Shown: one piece after another, positions 55,174 to 64,000 of the stretch
Position numbering within the stretch: position 1 is the stretch's first letter
How the letters are laid out: each line of letters opens with the position of its first letter
Assembly (NCBI RefSeq): GCF_000003815.2
Contig: NC_049993.1
Coordinates: forward strand, 2,611,627-2,675,626
Direction of reading: 5' to 3'
Length of the DNA: 64,000 nt
Source of the DNA: Branchiostoma floridae
Lineage: Eukaryota; Chordata; Leptocardii; Amphioxiformes; Branchiostomatidae
The notes under the pieces: generated by a model
Seen by the model: the letters and a program-made list of their open reading frames with translations, nothing else
What the model was told of the DNA's origin: nothing
The model's database searches: none
Made by a program: the position numbers and the translations under genes

Positions 55174-55816
55174 CAAGGTGCGTGTGTTCCTTATAGCAGG
55201 CGGGACAGAGGAAGAGGCTACGGCCGACGCCTTCTTCGCGTGCGTCCATACGAACTTTGGCGGCAGGCTCACCGCGCTGGTCCACAACGCCGACGGGCAC
55301 TACCGCAGCGGACCCCCGCCCTGCAAGCCGGACGCGACCGGTAGCTGGTTCGCGGGCTGGGACGCCTACGAGTACTACCACAACATCTACGCCAAGTGTT
55401 TCCTCCGTTTGGTAGAGCAGGCCGTGAGTCGGATGGAGGACGACCGGGGGTACATCGTGGCCGTGGCAGGGCTCGGGTGTAACAGTAACACCAGCCCCAG
55501 CCTGCCGTACTTCACCCCGGGTACGGCCAAGGCCAGTATGGAGTACATGGTGAGGCACTACGCCAAGCAGCTGGCGCCCAGACGCATCACCTGTAACACC
55601 GTCATACCGGGGATGGTCGACACGGAGGCTTGGGCACCGGTGAGGGCGAGGATCGGGAAGGAGGGGGTAGCGGACATGGTGGGCAGGCTCTGCGGGATGG
55701 GGCGCTGGGGCACCCCGAGGGACGTCGGCGGCGTGGTCGCCTTCCTCTGCTCGGAGCGAGCGGGCTTCGTCACGGGCGCGGCTATTCCCGTGGACGGGGG
55801 GTTCCATCTCAAGTAG
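55174..55816 (+). CDS. Short-chain dehydrogenase/reductase, C-terminal part (split gene)
   Basis: Continues the frame of 48779-48936 once the element and one GACCCA are removed (junction codon CAC, His53). Visible motifs: ALVHNAD at the NNAG position (residues 88-93), and PYFTPGTAKASMEY with Tyr165 and Lys172 spaced Y-x6-K. Further on are APRRITCNTVIPGMVDTEAW and the C-terminal GAAIPVDGGF typical of the family. The Y-x6-K spacing is that of enoyl-ACP reductases (FabI type) and divergent SDRs rather than the classical Y-x3-K. The gene is intact apart from the insertion, so the event is recent or polymorphic. Confidence 0.85.
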
Positions 55817-55870
55817 GGGACAAAAAGATGTAGAAAAGTAGTCTGAGACCATCCTCCGTATACGTAGTGG

Positions 55871-55970
55871 NNNNNNNNNNNNNNNNNNNNNNNNNNNNNN
55901 NNNNNNNNNNNNNNNNNNNNNNNNNNNNNNNNNNNNNNNNNNNNNNNNNNNNNNNNNNNNNNNNNNNNNN
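55871..55970. other. Assembly gap, 100 N
   Basis: Starts 54 bases after the dehydrogenase stop; the poly(A) site may be lost in it. Confidence 0.95.
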
Positions 55971-57060
55971 TCAAGGTCGTTATACAGTACACAATGGTTT
56001 CTAAAACTGATCTAAAACATGGATTCTAAAAACTATTCTAATACATTTGTTCGGCTTCTTCTCGTTTCTTAGTAATGTTAAATATGTAGCTTGAGATGTG
56101 TTTGTATAACGTCGTTTGATCAAAACTCATAAGAAAAATGAATTTTTTCAACACTAGACAAATATTCAAAGCGAGGAAACTTCCCTATAATGTAGCTAAA
56201 AAGAATACTTCTATCGTTACTATATAAACTACAATCAAAAGAAAGTGGGATTAAATTTCGACCTTGAGGTAATCTAACATGGCGCAGATGACGTCAAACA
56301 AAAAGCCTGTATTGCGGAAATGCCAGCTTCTGTAGTTTAACCATGCAGTTATTTTTCGACTTGGTGGTAGTAATCATGCAACCTGCGCAACGGACATTTT
56401 GGTGTGATGCAATAGGCTATATGCGCAAAGAACAAAGCGGGACGAACCAGCACATCATAAAAGAAGTGGGTATATTCGTCTTCCACTGCCTAAAAAGAAG
56501 AAGTCAAACCCAACAAAACCAGCAGAATGTACACTTTAGTAGCACAGCACAATCATAGAATGTAGTTCCCAGCACCTTTGTATTTTCCTTATTCTACATG
56601 TTGTTTGTGCCTGCAGTTAGCCCTCGGGCAAGAATTTGCAATCAACATATTTAATTGCAGGGCACTGACATGGTCGCATACCCCTTGCAGAGAAGGGGCG
56701 GGTCTACGGTGTGCCCTCCAGCCACACCCTCCACCAACTTCTCAAAAAGATTCGCCGAGTGACCCAACATTGCCACAGCAACGTTCGCCCTTAACTCCAA
56801 TAAGTACCTTTTTACAGCGGTATCGGCGTGATTTTCCTCAGTACTAGAATGATGAACAGAACAAATGCAGTTTGATCTAGTGTCTTCCTGTAAAGATTCT
56901 CCCGGCCTGCTCCTTTTTCAATATTAGACAAAAACGGCTGGATTCAATAGCGGAAATGAATCCATCGCTAAGAGGCTTTCTACGTATTAAAGCCTGCAAA
57001 ATCAAATAACTGGAAGCCAAAGCGTATCATCTACTTGGATATATGTTCCATGTGATTCCG
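55971..57060. other. Intergenic, nothing recognised
   Basis: Only short frames, no motifs. Confidence 0.4.
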
Positions 57061-57385
57061 GCACTAGACATGTATACTTTTGTTTTTCTTCTGCCTTTCT
57101 TTGGAATGCCACAGGCAATGGTTTGAAGCTTTTTCATAGCCCTTTTCACAATATGGGAATCACACACCATTTTTTCCTAAACAGACCCCGAAAGCCTTCT
57201 TGGCTCCATTCTTTTTATTGCTATGGCTACACCATGGATGTAGACAACGATGATTTGAAAAAAAATAAATGTCAAAGATTTTGCTGGATCAGTTTGACCC
57301 GGTCATTGACCCTGGCACACATATCGACCCATGGACCTTGTCACTCCATCCATCATCTCCGCTTCACTGAAAACGTACAATAAGC
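57061..57385. repeat. Diverged dispersed repeat (pair at 61780-62120)
   Basis: Shares, in order, CAATG/CAACAT..GCTTTTTCAT, GAATCA.ACGCCAT-like text, CC.AAAGC.TT..T.GACTCCATTCT, CAACGATGATTTG, TTTTGCTGG.TCA, CCATC.AT.ATCTCCGCTT.ACTG and CGTACAATAA with the second copy. Heavily diverged, non-coding. Confidence 0.6.
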
Positions 57386-57575
57386 ATGTATACATGTATA
57401 GTAATTTTTCCATATGCTGTCCGATTATACATAGTATGTCACAGCATTACGGGGATGTAACATCGATTATCATCATTCCACCAGGTGCCATAATACCGCC
57501 ACCTCAAAAAACGTTGGTATAGAGGTCTTCCCAAGATTGTCTTGAACACTGAATGTTAAGTATCATAAATGTAAT

Positions 57576-57665
57576 ACTAGAAAGGCCGGCATTTGCTTAG
57601 GAGCAAATTCAGCTATTTTCACTCCGCTCTCCCCCTTTATGCAAACATGGACTGTTCCAAAATTG
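57576..57665. repeat. Dispersed repeat, copy 2 (pair at 1965-2055)
   Basis: CTAGAAAGGCCGGCATTTGC..GGAGCAAATTCAGC..GGACTGTTCCAAA matches the first copy in the same orientation. Confidence 0.6.
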
Positions 57666-57669
57666 AATT

Positions 57670-58470
57670 TGAAAAAAATAAATCCCATGTGAGAATGACC
57701 TGGAACTACGTTGCTACTATACTATTTTTATGATGTATACGGTAATCCAATTTTTATTTCTTGATAACAACACGCACACAACATGCTAGTGTTTCACACA
57801 TTAACAAAGAAGGCACCGTTTTACTTCAAGAAAAAAGGTTTTATTTCACAAACGGAAATTGTGTTGTATTTTTTCTACAGATGCGTTAACACGTTATGCG
57901 ACCCTAAACGTTAGTATTACGTACCCACAGCAGACAATAGCGTGGTTATGATTAAAGTTTTCCTGCTTATTTACACAAGGCAAGGGCAGTTACTGCACTT
58001 ATTCAAGGTTGTCACAAGCATAACTAATCTTCATACAAGCAGACCTCTCCAAACAAACTTCACTATACTTTTAACTCTTTACCAAGATATGCTTATTAGC
58101 CGTTTTTAGCAAAGTGCATTTTTTTAAAAATCCGATTGGATATCATGGCTGAACTGCAATGACATTATCAGTACAAATACATATAAAGTTATGCACATTG
58201 TATTCAGACAAAAAGGATCACATTCCGTTTTTATACCTAGAGTTAATCAGGTAATACATTATATTGATGAACAAAGATTATTAGCCACTGTATGTTTGCA
58301 CGAAGTCTGTTTCATATATCTAAATGTTTTGTATGCTTTTTGTGTAAAAGGACTCAGCAATTGCAGTAATTATACGTCTGTTATAACCTTAAAGTTCCAT
58401 TTATTTTTCACATAAACTAACAGATCTCGAGAACCTTATTATGCGCGGCACTGCGCACGTGATCCACTAA
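57670..58470. other. Intergenic, nothing recognised
   Basis: The frame at 58191-58415 has no motif that I can support. Confidence 0.4.
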
Positions 58471-59516
58471 GTAGTACGAAGTCTTTGCTGATTGGCTACC
58501 GAGACAATTCAATTAGCAGACCGTGAACCCGCCGCACCTGCCAGCTGCGTGTTCAAGGACCGTTTTGTCGGCTTTGTTTACCACAAATGGTGAGACGTAG
58601 GAACGCGTTGAGCGCCGCTGAGAATACTGTAGTTGCAAGTTAGGAATTTACGTGTTTGCAAGCAAAAGTCAGTGAGATTTCTGAAACAACAGCAGTTCCG
58701 TGATAAACGGAACCTTCTCAAAAATGATAATTCAACGCTAATACATATGTCATTATTTTTTTTATGTGATCATGTGTACATGTGGCAGCAAGGCGACCCG
58801 CGCGGCGGTTGATTAGCCACTACCAGACTTCCGCCTGGTTGAATAGAGGACTTTTGCCAAGTTCAAGGAATAAAAGCCTAGTATATAACCTTCTTGGTTG
58901 GAGTTAATTGGCCTATAAGTGTTGGCCGGCCTGGCAAATTGCAAGTCGCAAACTATAGTCCTCGGCCATGTGACGTTAACTTATCTGGCGTGTTTTCTGT
59001 CTTTTCCTGACCAATTTCTTCTATTTTTTTTTACGCGGAGCGGCTTTTAATTGTGGACAGTGTAACAGCGGGGCTCAAGCACCGCCAAATCGACCATGCC
59101 AAACAGCTCTGAGCTATAAGGTTAGGCGTTGTGGTTTTCGCACTGGGATTGCGATATTTTTTCTCTCCGTTGTTGATGACTTGTTCTGTGGTGAATCCTG
59201 CACTTGAAATGAATCCTCTGGCCGGCCGACTCTCCTAGCATACTATTGACTCTATTTGTCCACTTTCTACAATTAGACCACCGAACCGTGGAGCCTGGTA
59301 GAGGCTACACTTGACTGAGGGTGGCCTCCTGTCTAAAATGTGCCAACGTATCTTGTGCTTGCGTCGAGGTTTGTGACAATAAATTTGATTTGAATTGGTG
59401 ACAATAGCACTGAGAACAATGCCCTCACACCGTGTCATTATTCGTCGTTCATGAATTTGATAACTGCAGATATTCCAACAACACCCGCATTCGCCGGATG
59501 ACGTTTGCGACGCGTG

Positions 59517-60040
59517 TTCATGAATATTAATTAGAGCAAGCAGGGGTGACCACGTGCACGGCCGCCACCTGGTCATACCACAGGGAAGGTGATTACGTCA
59601 TTTACCATATATGGTGAGACGCTCAGAGGCGGTGAAGACGAAAACGCAGACGAAAAACCCCGCCAAATTGGCTTATAAATCATTTTTAAGTGATTTTGTG
59701 CCAAAAATGATAACAGGGTTCTTTTAGTAAATATCTCATGCACTATCATACCAAATTTCGGGTCCCTTGGGTTTAATACCTGGGCACGGGAGGCACAATT
59801 ATACAGTTCGGTCAAAACACCACCTAAAAACATCCATAAAATCATTTTAAAAGTATCTATCAAAAAACCGAAAAAAACGTCTGAGGGTATTGACCCAAGG
59901 TACACTTGTGCCAAATTTCAGGTCATTCGGGCTAAGAACGACGGAGAGGAAACACTTTAAAGGTCGTGACAGGAGAAAGAAAGAAAGAAGAAACGGTACG
60001 AAAACAATATTTTCACTCGAAGCGTACCTACGGTACGCGG
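59517..60040. mobile_element. Another copy of the GAATATTAATTAG element
   Basis: Begins TCATGAATATTAATTAG, has ATACCAAATTTCGGGTCCCTTGG and GCCAAATTTCAGGTCATTCGG about 150 bases apart, and ends in the GACAGGAGAAAGAAAGAAAG tail. The single unit here corresponds to the unit expanded at 4370-5230. Confidence 0.6.
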
Positions 60041-60497
60041 AGTGAAAATAACAATTCAGATATTTAGGTGTTGAAGACAATTTTGAGAAGTCCTCTGTAA
60101 CAAAGTTTTTTTGAGGTGGCGGTCTAATGGCACCTGGTGGAATTATGCAAATGTAGGTTACGTCAGAACATACGATCTTTGTTTCAGGGATGGCGACTTC
60201 TGAGAAAAAAAAAACACTCCGTGAGAGATCTAAATAGAATCGTAGCTCCGAGCAAGTATAAACATTCTTATCACAAACACGAGCTATCTAACATAACCAC
60301 TAAAAAAATCAGCGCTGATCATAGCATGCCCAGAGCACGAGATGTAAAAAAACGGAAGTTTTGTTGCTGTAGTACTGTTGAAAGGCGCTAGGAGGCCAAT
60401 TATCGACTTTCGTTTTCCCGACCCTCTGAAAAACCTACCAAATATCAACAAAATCCATCAGCGATTTCTCGAATTATTCTGTTCAAAGGCACACCGA

Positions 60498-60530
60498 CAC
60501 AGACACAGACACACACACACACACACAAAC
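60498..60530. repeat. (CA)n microsatellite
   Basis: CACAGACACAGACACACACA.. simple repeat. Confidence 0.9.
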
Positions 60531-60611
60531 TGCAGCAAATATCCTTCTTGACGAAGGCAATTACCCCATCATACAGAACAATTCTGTGTCACACCTGACT
60601 GCATTTTGGCT

Positions 60612-60619
60612 TATATAAG
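60612..60619 (+). promoter_or_regulatory. Candidate TATA box
   Basis: TATATAAG in GGCTTATATAAGCTCGGG. A TGTCATC initiator-like site lies about 35 bases on. Downstream sequence is not convincingly coding. Confidence 0.35.
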
Positions 60620-61055
60620 CTCGGGCATCCAGAAATTTGTTCCTGGTTGTCATCAAGCCGTCCTTGTCCCACATCCTTTCGCAACAACACACCACAAAGT
60701 CATTTACAGACAAGAACGCAACAACAGGACTAGACAAGACTCGACACAAACCGTTCTCAAATTTGAATTTCGCCAGAAATAGATCTCAGTTGTTTCTTAA
60801 AACGTCTGGAAAACGTGTCTATACCCCTTTAAGGGGAGTGGATGGTTGAGTCTAATTGTGAAAACCGTCGAAATGCACGTCTTCTTGATACTATCCGACT
60901 GAAAAGCCATATACACATGTACATGCAATTAAGGTTTTTAAGGATTACCACTTTTATAAGCAAACTAATCCATAAACGACACAGTTTTTGTCCCTATGGT
61001 GACCTATCACCTTTTCCAATAGGTCAATTCATCCTATCATTATCGCTCGTCTCTG

Positions 61056-61179
61056 ATTGGTCGAAAAAAGTCTCATAGGGTCAATCCGCCCCTTTTTTCC
61101 ATCTGTTGGTGGAAAAACATGTCCAACAGCTAGAGAAGTCTATAAATAAGCATTCAAACCCACAGCAGCTCTCAGTCAG
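61056..61179 (+). promoter_or_regulatory. Core promoter: inverted CCAAT box, TATA box, initiator
   Basis: ATTGG at 61056-61060 within CTGATTGGTCGAAAAAAG, TATAAATA at 61141-61148, and TCAGTC initiator at 61172-61177. The A at 61174 lies 33 bases from the TATA start, which is canonical spacing. Confidence 0.65.
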
Positions 61180-61297
61180 AGAACTGTTCTCCTCAGAGCG
61201 TTTGTCGAGAGTCTTCAAATCCACCCGTAACCGTACCGCCCCGAGTAGCCGAGACACAGACCACAAGTCGACTTTCTTCGGAACCGAAAGCTTTAAG
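61174..61297 (+). other. Predicted non-coding first exon
   Basis: From the initiator to a donor AAG|GTATCT at 61298 there is no ATG in 124 bases. The sequence is C-rich and free of repeats, which fits a 5' UTR exon. The coding exons would lie to the right; none was identified in the window. Confidence 0.45.
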
Positions 61298-61399
61298 GTA
61301 TCTTACTTGTATATTTGTGCTTCTTTCTTTTTACAATTCAAGTATAGACTTTTTTATCCGTTGGCGTGTTAATTTTTTGCGTCTGTATCAATATAAATG

Positions 61400-61460
61400 C
61401 ACGGTGTAACACGCAGCTATGGCGTCTCGGGTATGCACGCGGTGCGGCGGCAGCTGGCTT
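61400..61460. repeat. Dispersed repeat (pair at 25450-25510)
   Basis: GGTGTAACACGCAGCT.., then GGTATGCACGCGGTGCGGCG and GCAGCTGG. The other copy reads GGCGTAACACACAAGCTTCG, then GGTACGCGGTGCGGCAGCAG. Confidence 0.6.
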
Positions 61461-61779
61461 GGGAAGTACTCCTTATCCTAGTTCACTCCAAACGTAGTTT
61501 CCTAATGGACAGTGCCTTGTCGTTATTCCGATATCGAATTCCGTTTTTCGACAAATAATGGCTTATTTTGGGACACCTGGCGAATTTTGCGAACGCGCAC
61601 GACCGAAGGACAGCTGCAAATTAAGCAAAAAACGCTGCTTGACAATTAAGATTTGAGTCATTACTTTGTAAGCACAGGCGCTATTGAAGAGTAATTTGAA
61701 GTTGCGTTCCTTTCTTTAATGTACAGTACGATGATTATTTTGACGCGGTGAATATATTTTTTACTTGGATATTTGAGAA

Positions 61780-62120
61780 ATTGGTTCCGTTCGACTCCCA
61801 CACTAGGCTTGTTTGCCTGTTTTTGTCTTCTCCTTATCATTTGGATGGCCATAGGCAACATCTGGGCTTTTTCATGGTCCTTCTGACACTTCGAGAATCA
61901 AACGCCATCTATTTTCCTAATCAAACCACAAAAGCTTTATGACTCCATTCTCTTCCTTTGGTACCGGTGTATCAGCACAACAATGATTTGGAAAAAAACA
62001 TGTTAATTGCACGACAAGGTTTTTGCTGGGTCATCCTGGCCTGGTAATTGCCCGGTTACACAGGTAGGCTCAGTTGAGTAGTCCATCTATTATCTCCGCT
62101 TTACTGCAATCGTACAATAA
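61780..62120. repeat. Diverged dispersed repeat, second copy
   Basis: Pair of 57061-57385, same orientation; see there. Confidence 0.6.
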
Positions 62121-62502
62121 TTGCGGTGACCTGTTATTATAGAGGTATGTCCGATGTCTATATATCATCTATAGTCCGCTGCACACTCACAATAGCCGTC
62201 TATCCAGATTGCAGTTGTTGTCACGCAAAGAAGATTCCCCTCCGAATTGGCGGTATTGTCACAACTTATCAAATATGCAAATAATCAGATTGTCTTGATT
62301 GATGCAACTTTGTGTTCAGACCACAGATAACTTGATATGATGCAGAATATCCTTAATTCAAGACTCTCAAATCTCATGAGAAATGAGAATAAGAATATCT
62401 TTCCCTATAAGAAAATGTATAAGCAGAAGTATTTGACGAAGGTTTGACAGAGTTGTTACCAAGGTGACCTCTCTCTCTTTCTTTTTGATCCAATCTTTAT
62501 CA

Positions 62503-62535
62503 CGCATCGCTGATTGGTCGAAAAAAGCTTAGAGT
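62503..62535. repeat. Second copy of the CTGATTGGTCGAAAAAAG box
   Basis: GCTGATTGGTCGAAAAAAG followed by C/T-TAGAGTCA resembles 61048-61080 but has no TATA box at the right distance. Confidence 0.5.
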
Positions 62536-62948
62536 CACGATGGTTGAAGTAGCTAACAGACGCACACACCAAGAACAATACCTCCCACTCGGAGGTATAC
62601 GGAGGAGAAATTCTGATACCTAAATGGAACTAAACACATAAACAAATATGATCGCATTCGGCTTTTGCTGTTTCCACAAGGACAGTAGGATGTGCTTAAC
62701 ATTACATGTATCAGGTGGCGCCCCTAAGCAATGAACATTGCGAGTCTCTACATCAATCAGTCCATGTTGTGTTGGATGGCGATGAGTGGGACCACCACGC
62801 TCCATTGTATTCTTCAGGCACGCCCTGCAAATTAATTATCCCCTGTGGCTATGAATAAATAGGCTCTCACAGGTGATCTTAAAGAACACAGTGCCCATGC
62901 GCGGATCCAGGGGGAGGCGCGCAGGGCCCTTCAGGGCCCTTCAGCTGG

Positions 62949-62967
62949 CAAAAAAAAAAAAAAAAAA
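62949..62967 (+). repeat. Poly(A) run, possible retroposon tail
   Basis: About 18 A after CGGATCCAGGGGGAGGCGCG and a duplicated AGGGCCCTTC. It looks like the 3' end of a retroposed sequence, but no source gene is recognised. Confidence 0.45.
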
Positions 62968-62969
62968 GG

Positions 62970-64000
62970 CAAGATAAACCATGGCTACTAGAGGTCTTCG
63001 GAAGTTACGCCAAGAATATTGACAACGTTATAAAACTAATTCGCTTATTTGAAAGGAGATTTTCTGGTAATTATTTAGAGAAACTTGCAGTTTGCAATTA
63101 CTAGTGGGTCTTTCGAGTCACGTAAACGTACGGTAAAGGCCCGAGGCGCGGCCGCATCAATTTCTCCCCAAGAAACTGGTGGGTCGCTGTAAGCCAAAAT
63201 CGGCGCTCAAAAATATAGAAAGACCGTGGAAATTTTGTAAGATCTCCAGAAAATCAGCGGAAGTTACTTATTTTTGATGAACTGATGATTTCTATCGTCC
63301 GTAATCGGCTTAGAGAGACGCAACCCGCCTTGGGAAAATCGGCGTCGTGCGCTGACACCCCCCTCCCCACTCCAGTTCTGATCAGTCGCCGCGGTGACCG
63401 TGCTGACGTTTTTGTTGTCATTTCCCCCCGATTTATATAATAATCGTCATCAATTGCCACCGCAGAAGCAAAAAGAGTCCGAAATATATGCATTTTCAAA
63501 TGCGTAAGACACTTTCAAAATCGTCTCCGGCAAGCCACTCAGATCCCACGAGATTTCTATGCGATTTTATAGGAGCGCGAGCCGCTTCGCGGAGAAAGGC
63601 AAATCGGCAGCCAGGTACAAATAATTTTGCGATATTGTCTGTGTAGCGTGCCGTCATTTATGAATATTAAGAAGGACTGAAGGAGGAACTAGCCTTCGTT
63701 AGGTTTGTCCTCAGTGGTAGTAAAAGATGTCCCTGAAGTGAACTAGACAGCCACAGACATGACAAAAAGTTAGTGTTAGTTTGCTTCTCAAATTGTTGTG
63801 AAAATTTACCCAGAGCCTGACACAACTTCTTGTAAGGTAACAAAGGCATGGGACGGTCAACTGAATTGGGGCATAACGCACTTAACTACTAGTAGCAGCG
63901 CTACAAAGTATACTTACTTTAAATGATCTTGTGAGGCACTGTTTGACGTATAAGATAGTGTTTACAAACTGTAAGTGTAAATTCTATGTACGTTAAATGT
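62970..64000. other. Intergenic, nothing recognised
   Basis: No supported gene up to the end of the window. A TTTATGAATATTAAG motif at about 63657 may be another relic of the GAATATTAATTAG element. Confidence 0.4.

Noticed and set aside
55163-55852. 229-codon minus-strand frame opposite the dehydrogenase
   Set aside because: Antisense shadow of a GC-rich coding sequence; the plus-strand product has clear family motifs.

Overview
The window looks like nuclear DNA of a chordate-type invertebrate, most probably an amphioxus (Branchiostoma). Reasons: animal spliced genes with GT-AG and GC-AG introns; a secreted CCP/EGF mosaic gene; a GlnD-like nucleotidyltransferase joined to TPR repeats; a very dense load of short inverted-repeat elements, tRNA-derived SINEs and non-LTR retrotransposon ends. 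The species call is inference. There are four assembly gaps: 6205-6304, 24649-24748 and 55871-55970 (100 N each, so probably unknown size) and 52213-52333 (121 N, so probably sized).

Layout. 1-6204: AT-rich DNA with a duplicated block and an about 162-bp tandem repeat inside a dispersed element. 6649-16243, minus strand: an intron-rich gene for a secreted protein (signal peptide, two CCP/sushi modules, four EGF modules, then a long unrecognised region); my exon chain is in frame throughout (811 codons). 17450-24648: three roughly 2.2-2.5 kb repeat units, each with an array of about 105 bp and a relic of a retrotransposon reverse-transcriptase C-terminus. 24749-34900: gene-poor, with an initiator-tRNA-like sequence, three SINEs, several minisatellites and MITEs. 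34903-36216: four exons of an unrecognised gene, the last with a probable frameshift. 37488-38880: a foldback element and a 90-bp tandem repeat.

39840-46852, plus strand: a nucleotidyltransferase-TPR gene. Its 5' part is broken by a 1-base frameshift and by a 2.15-kb inverted-repeat element placed inside a codon; the large last exon is intact. 48779-55816, plus strand: an intronless short-chain dehydrogenase/reductase split by a 6.23-kb element (48937-55167). That element has about 2.7-kb inverted arms, starts 5'-AGTAGTATAG, is flanked by a perfect 6-bp target duplication (GACCCA), and carries in both arms a ribonucleotide-reductase small-subunit tail, an array of DR1-like AGGTCA repeats, an array of CTCCGGAG palindromes and the end of a C2H2 zinc-finger gene. 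Removing it with one copy of the duplication restores the dehydrogenase frame exactly. This is the most remarkable object in the window and resembles a Polinton/Maverick-type insertion, but no core Polinton gene is visible.

55971-64000: no confident coding gene; dispersed repeats and a good TATA+initiator promoter with a non-coding first exon at 61141-61297, pointing to a plus-strand gene that runs rightward.
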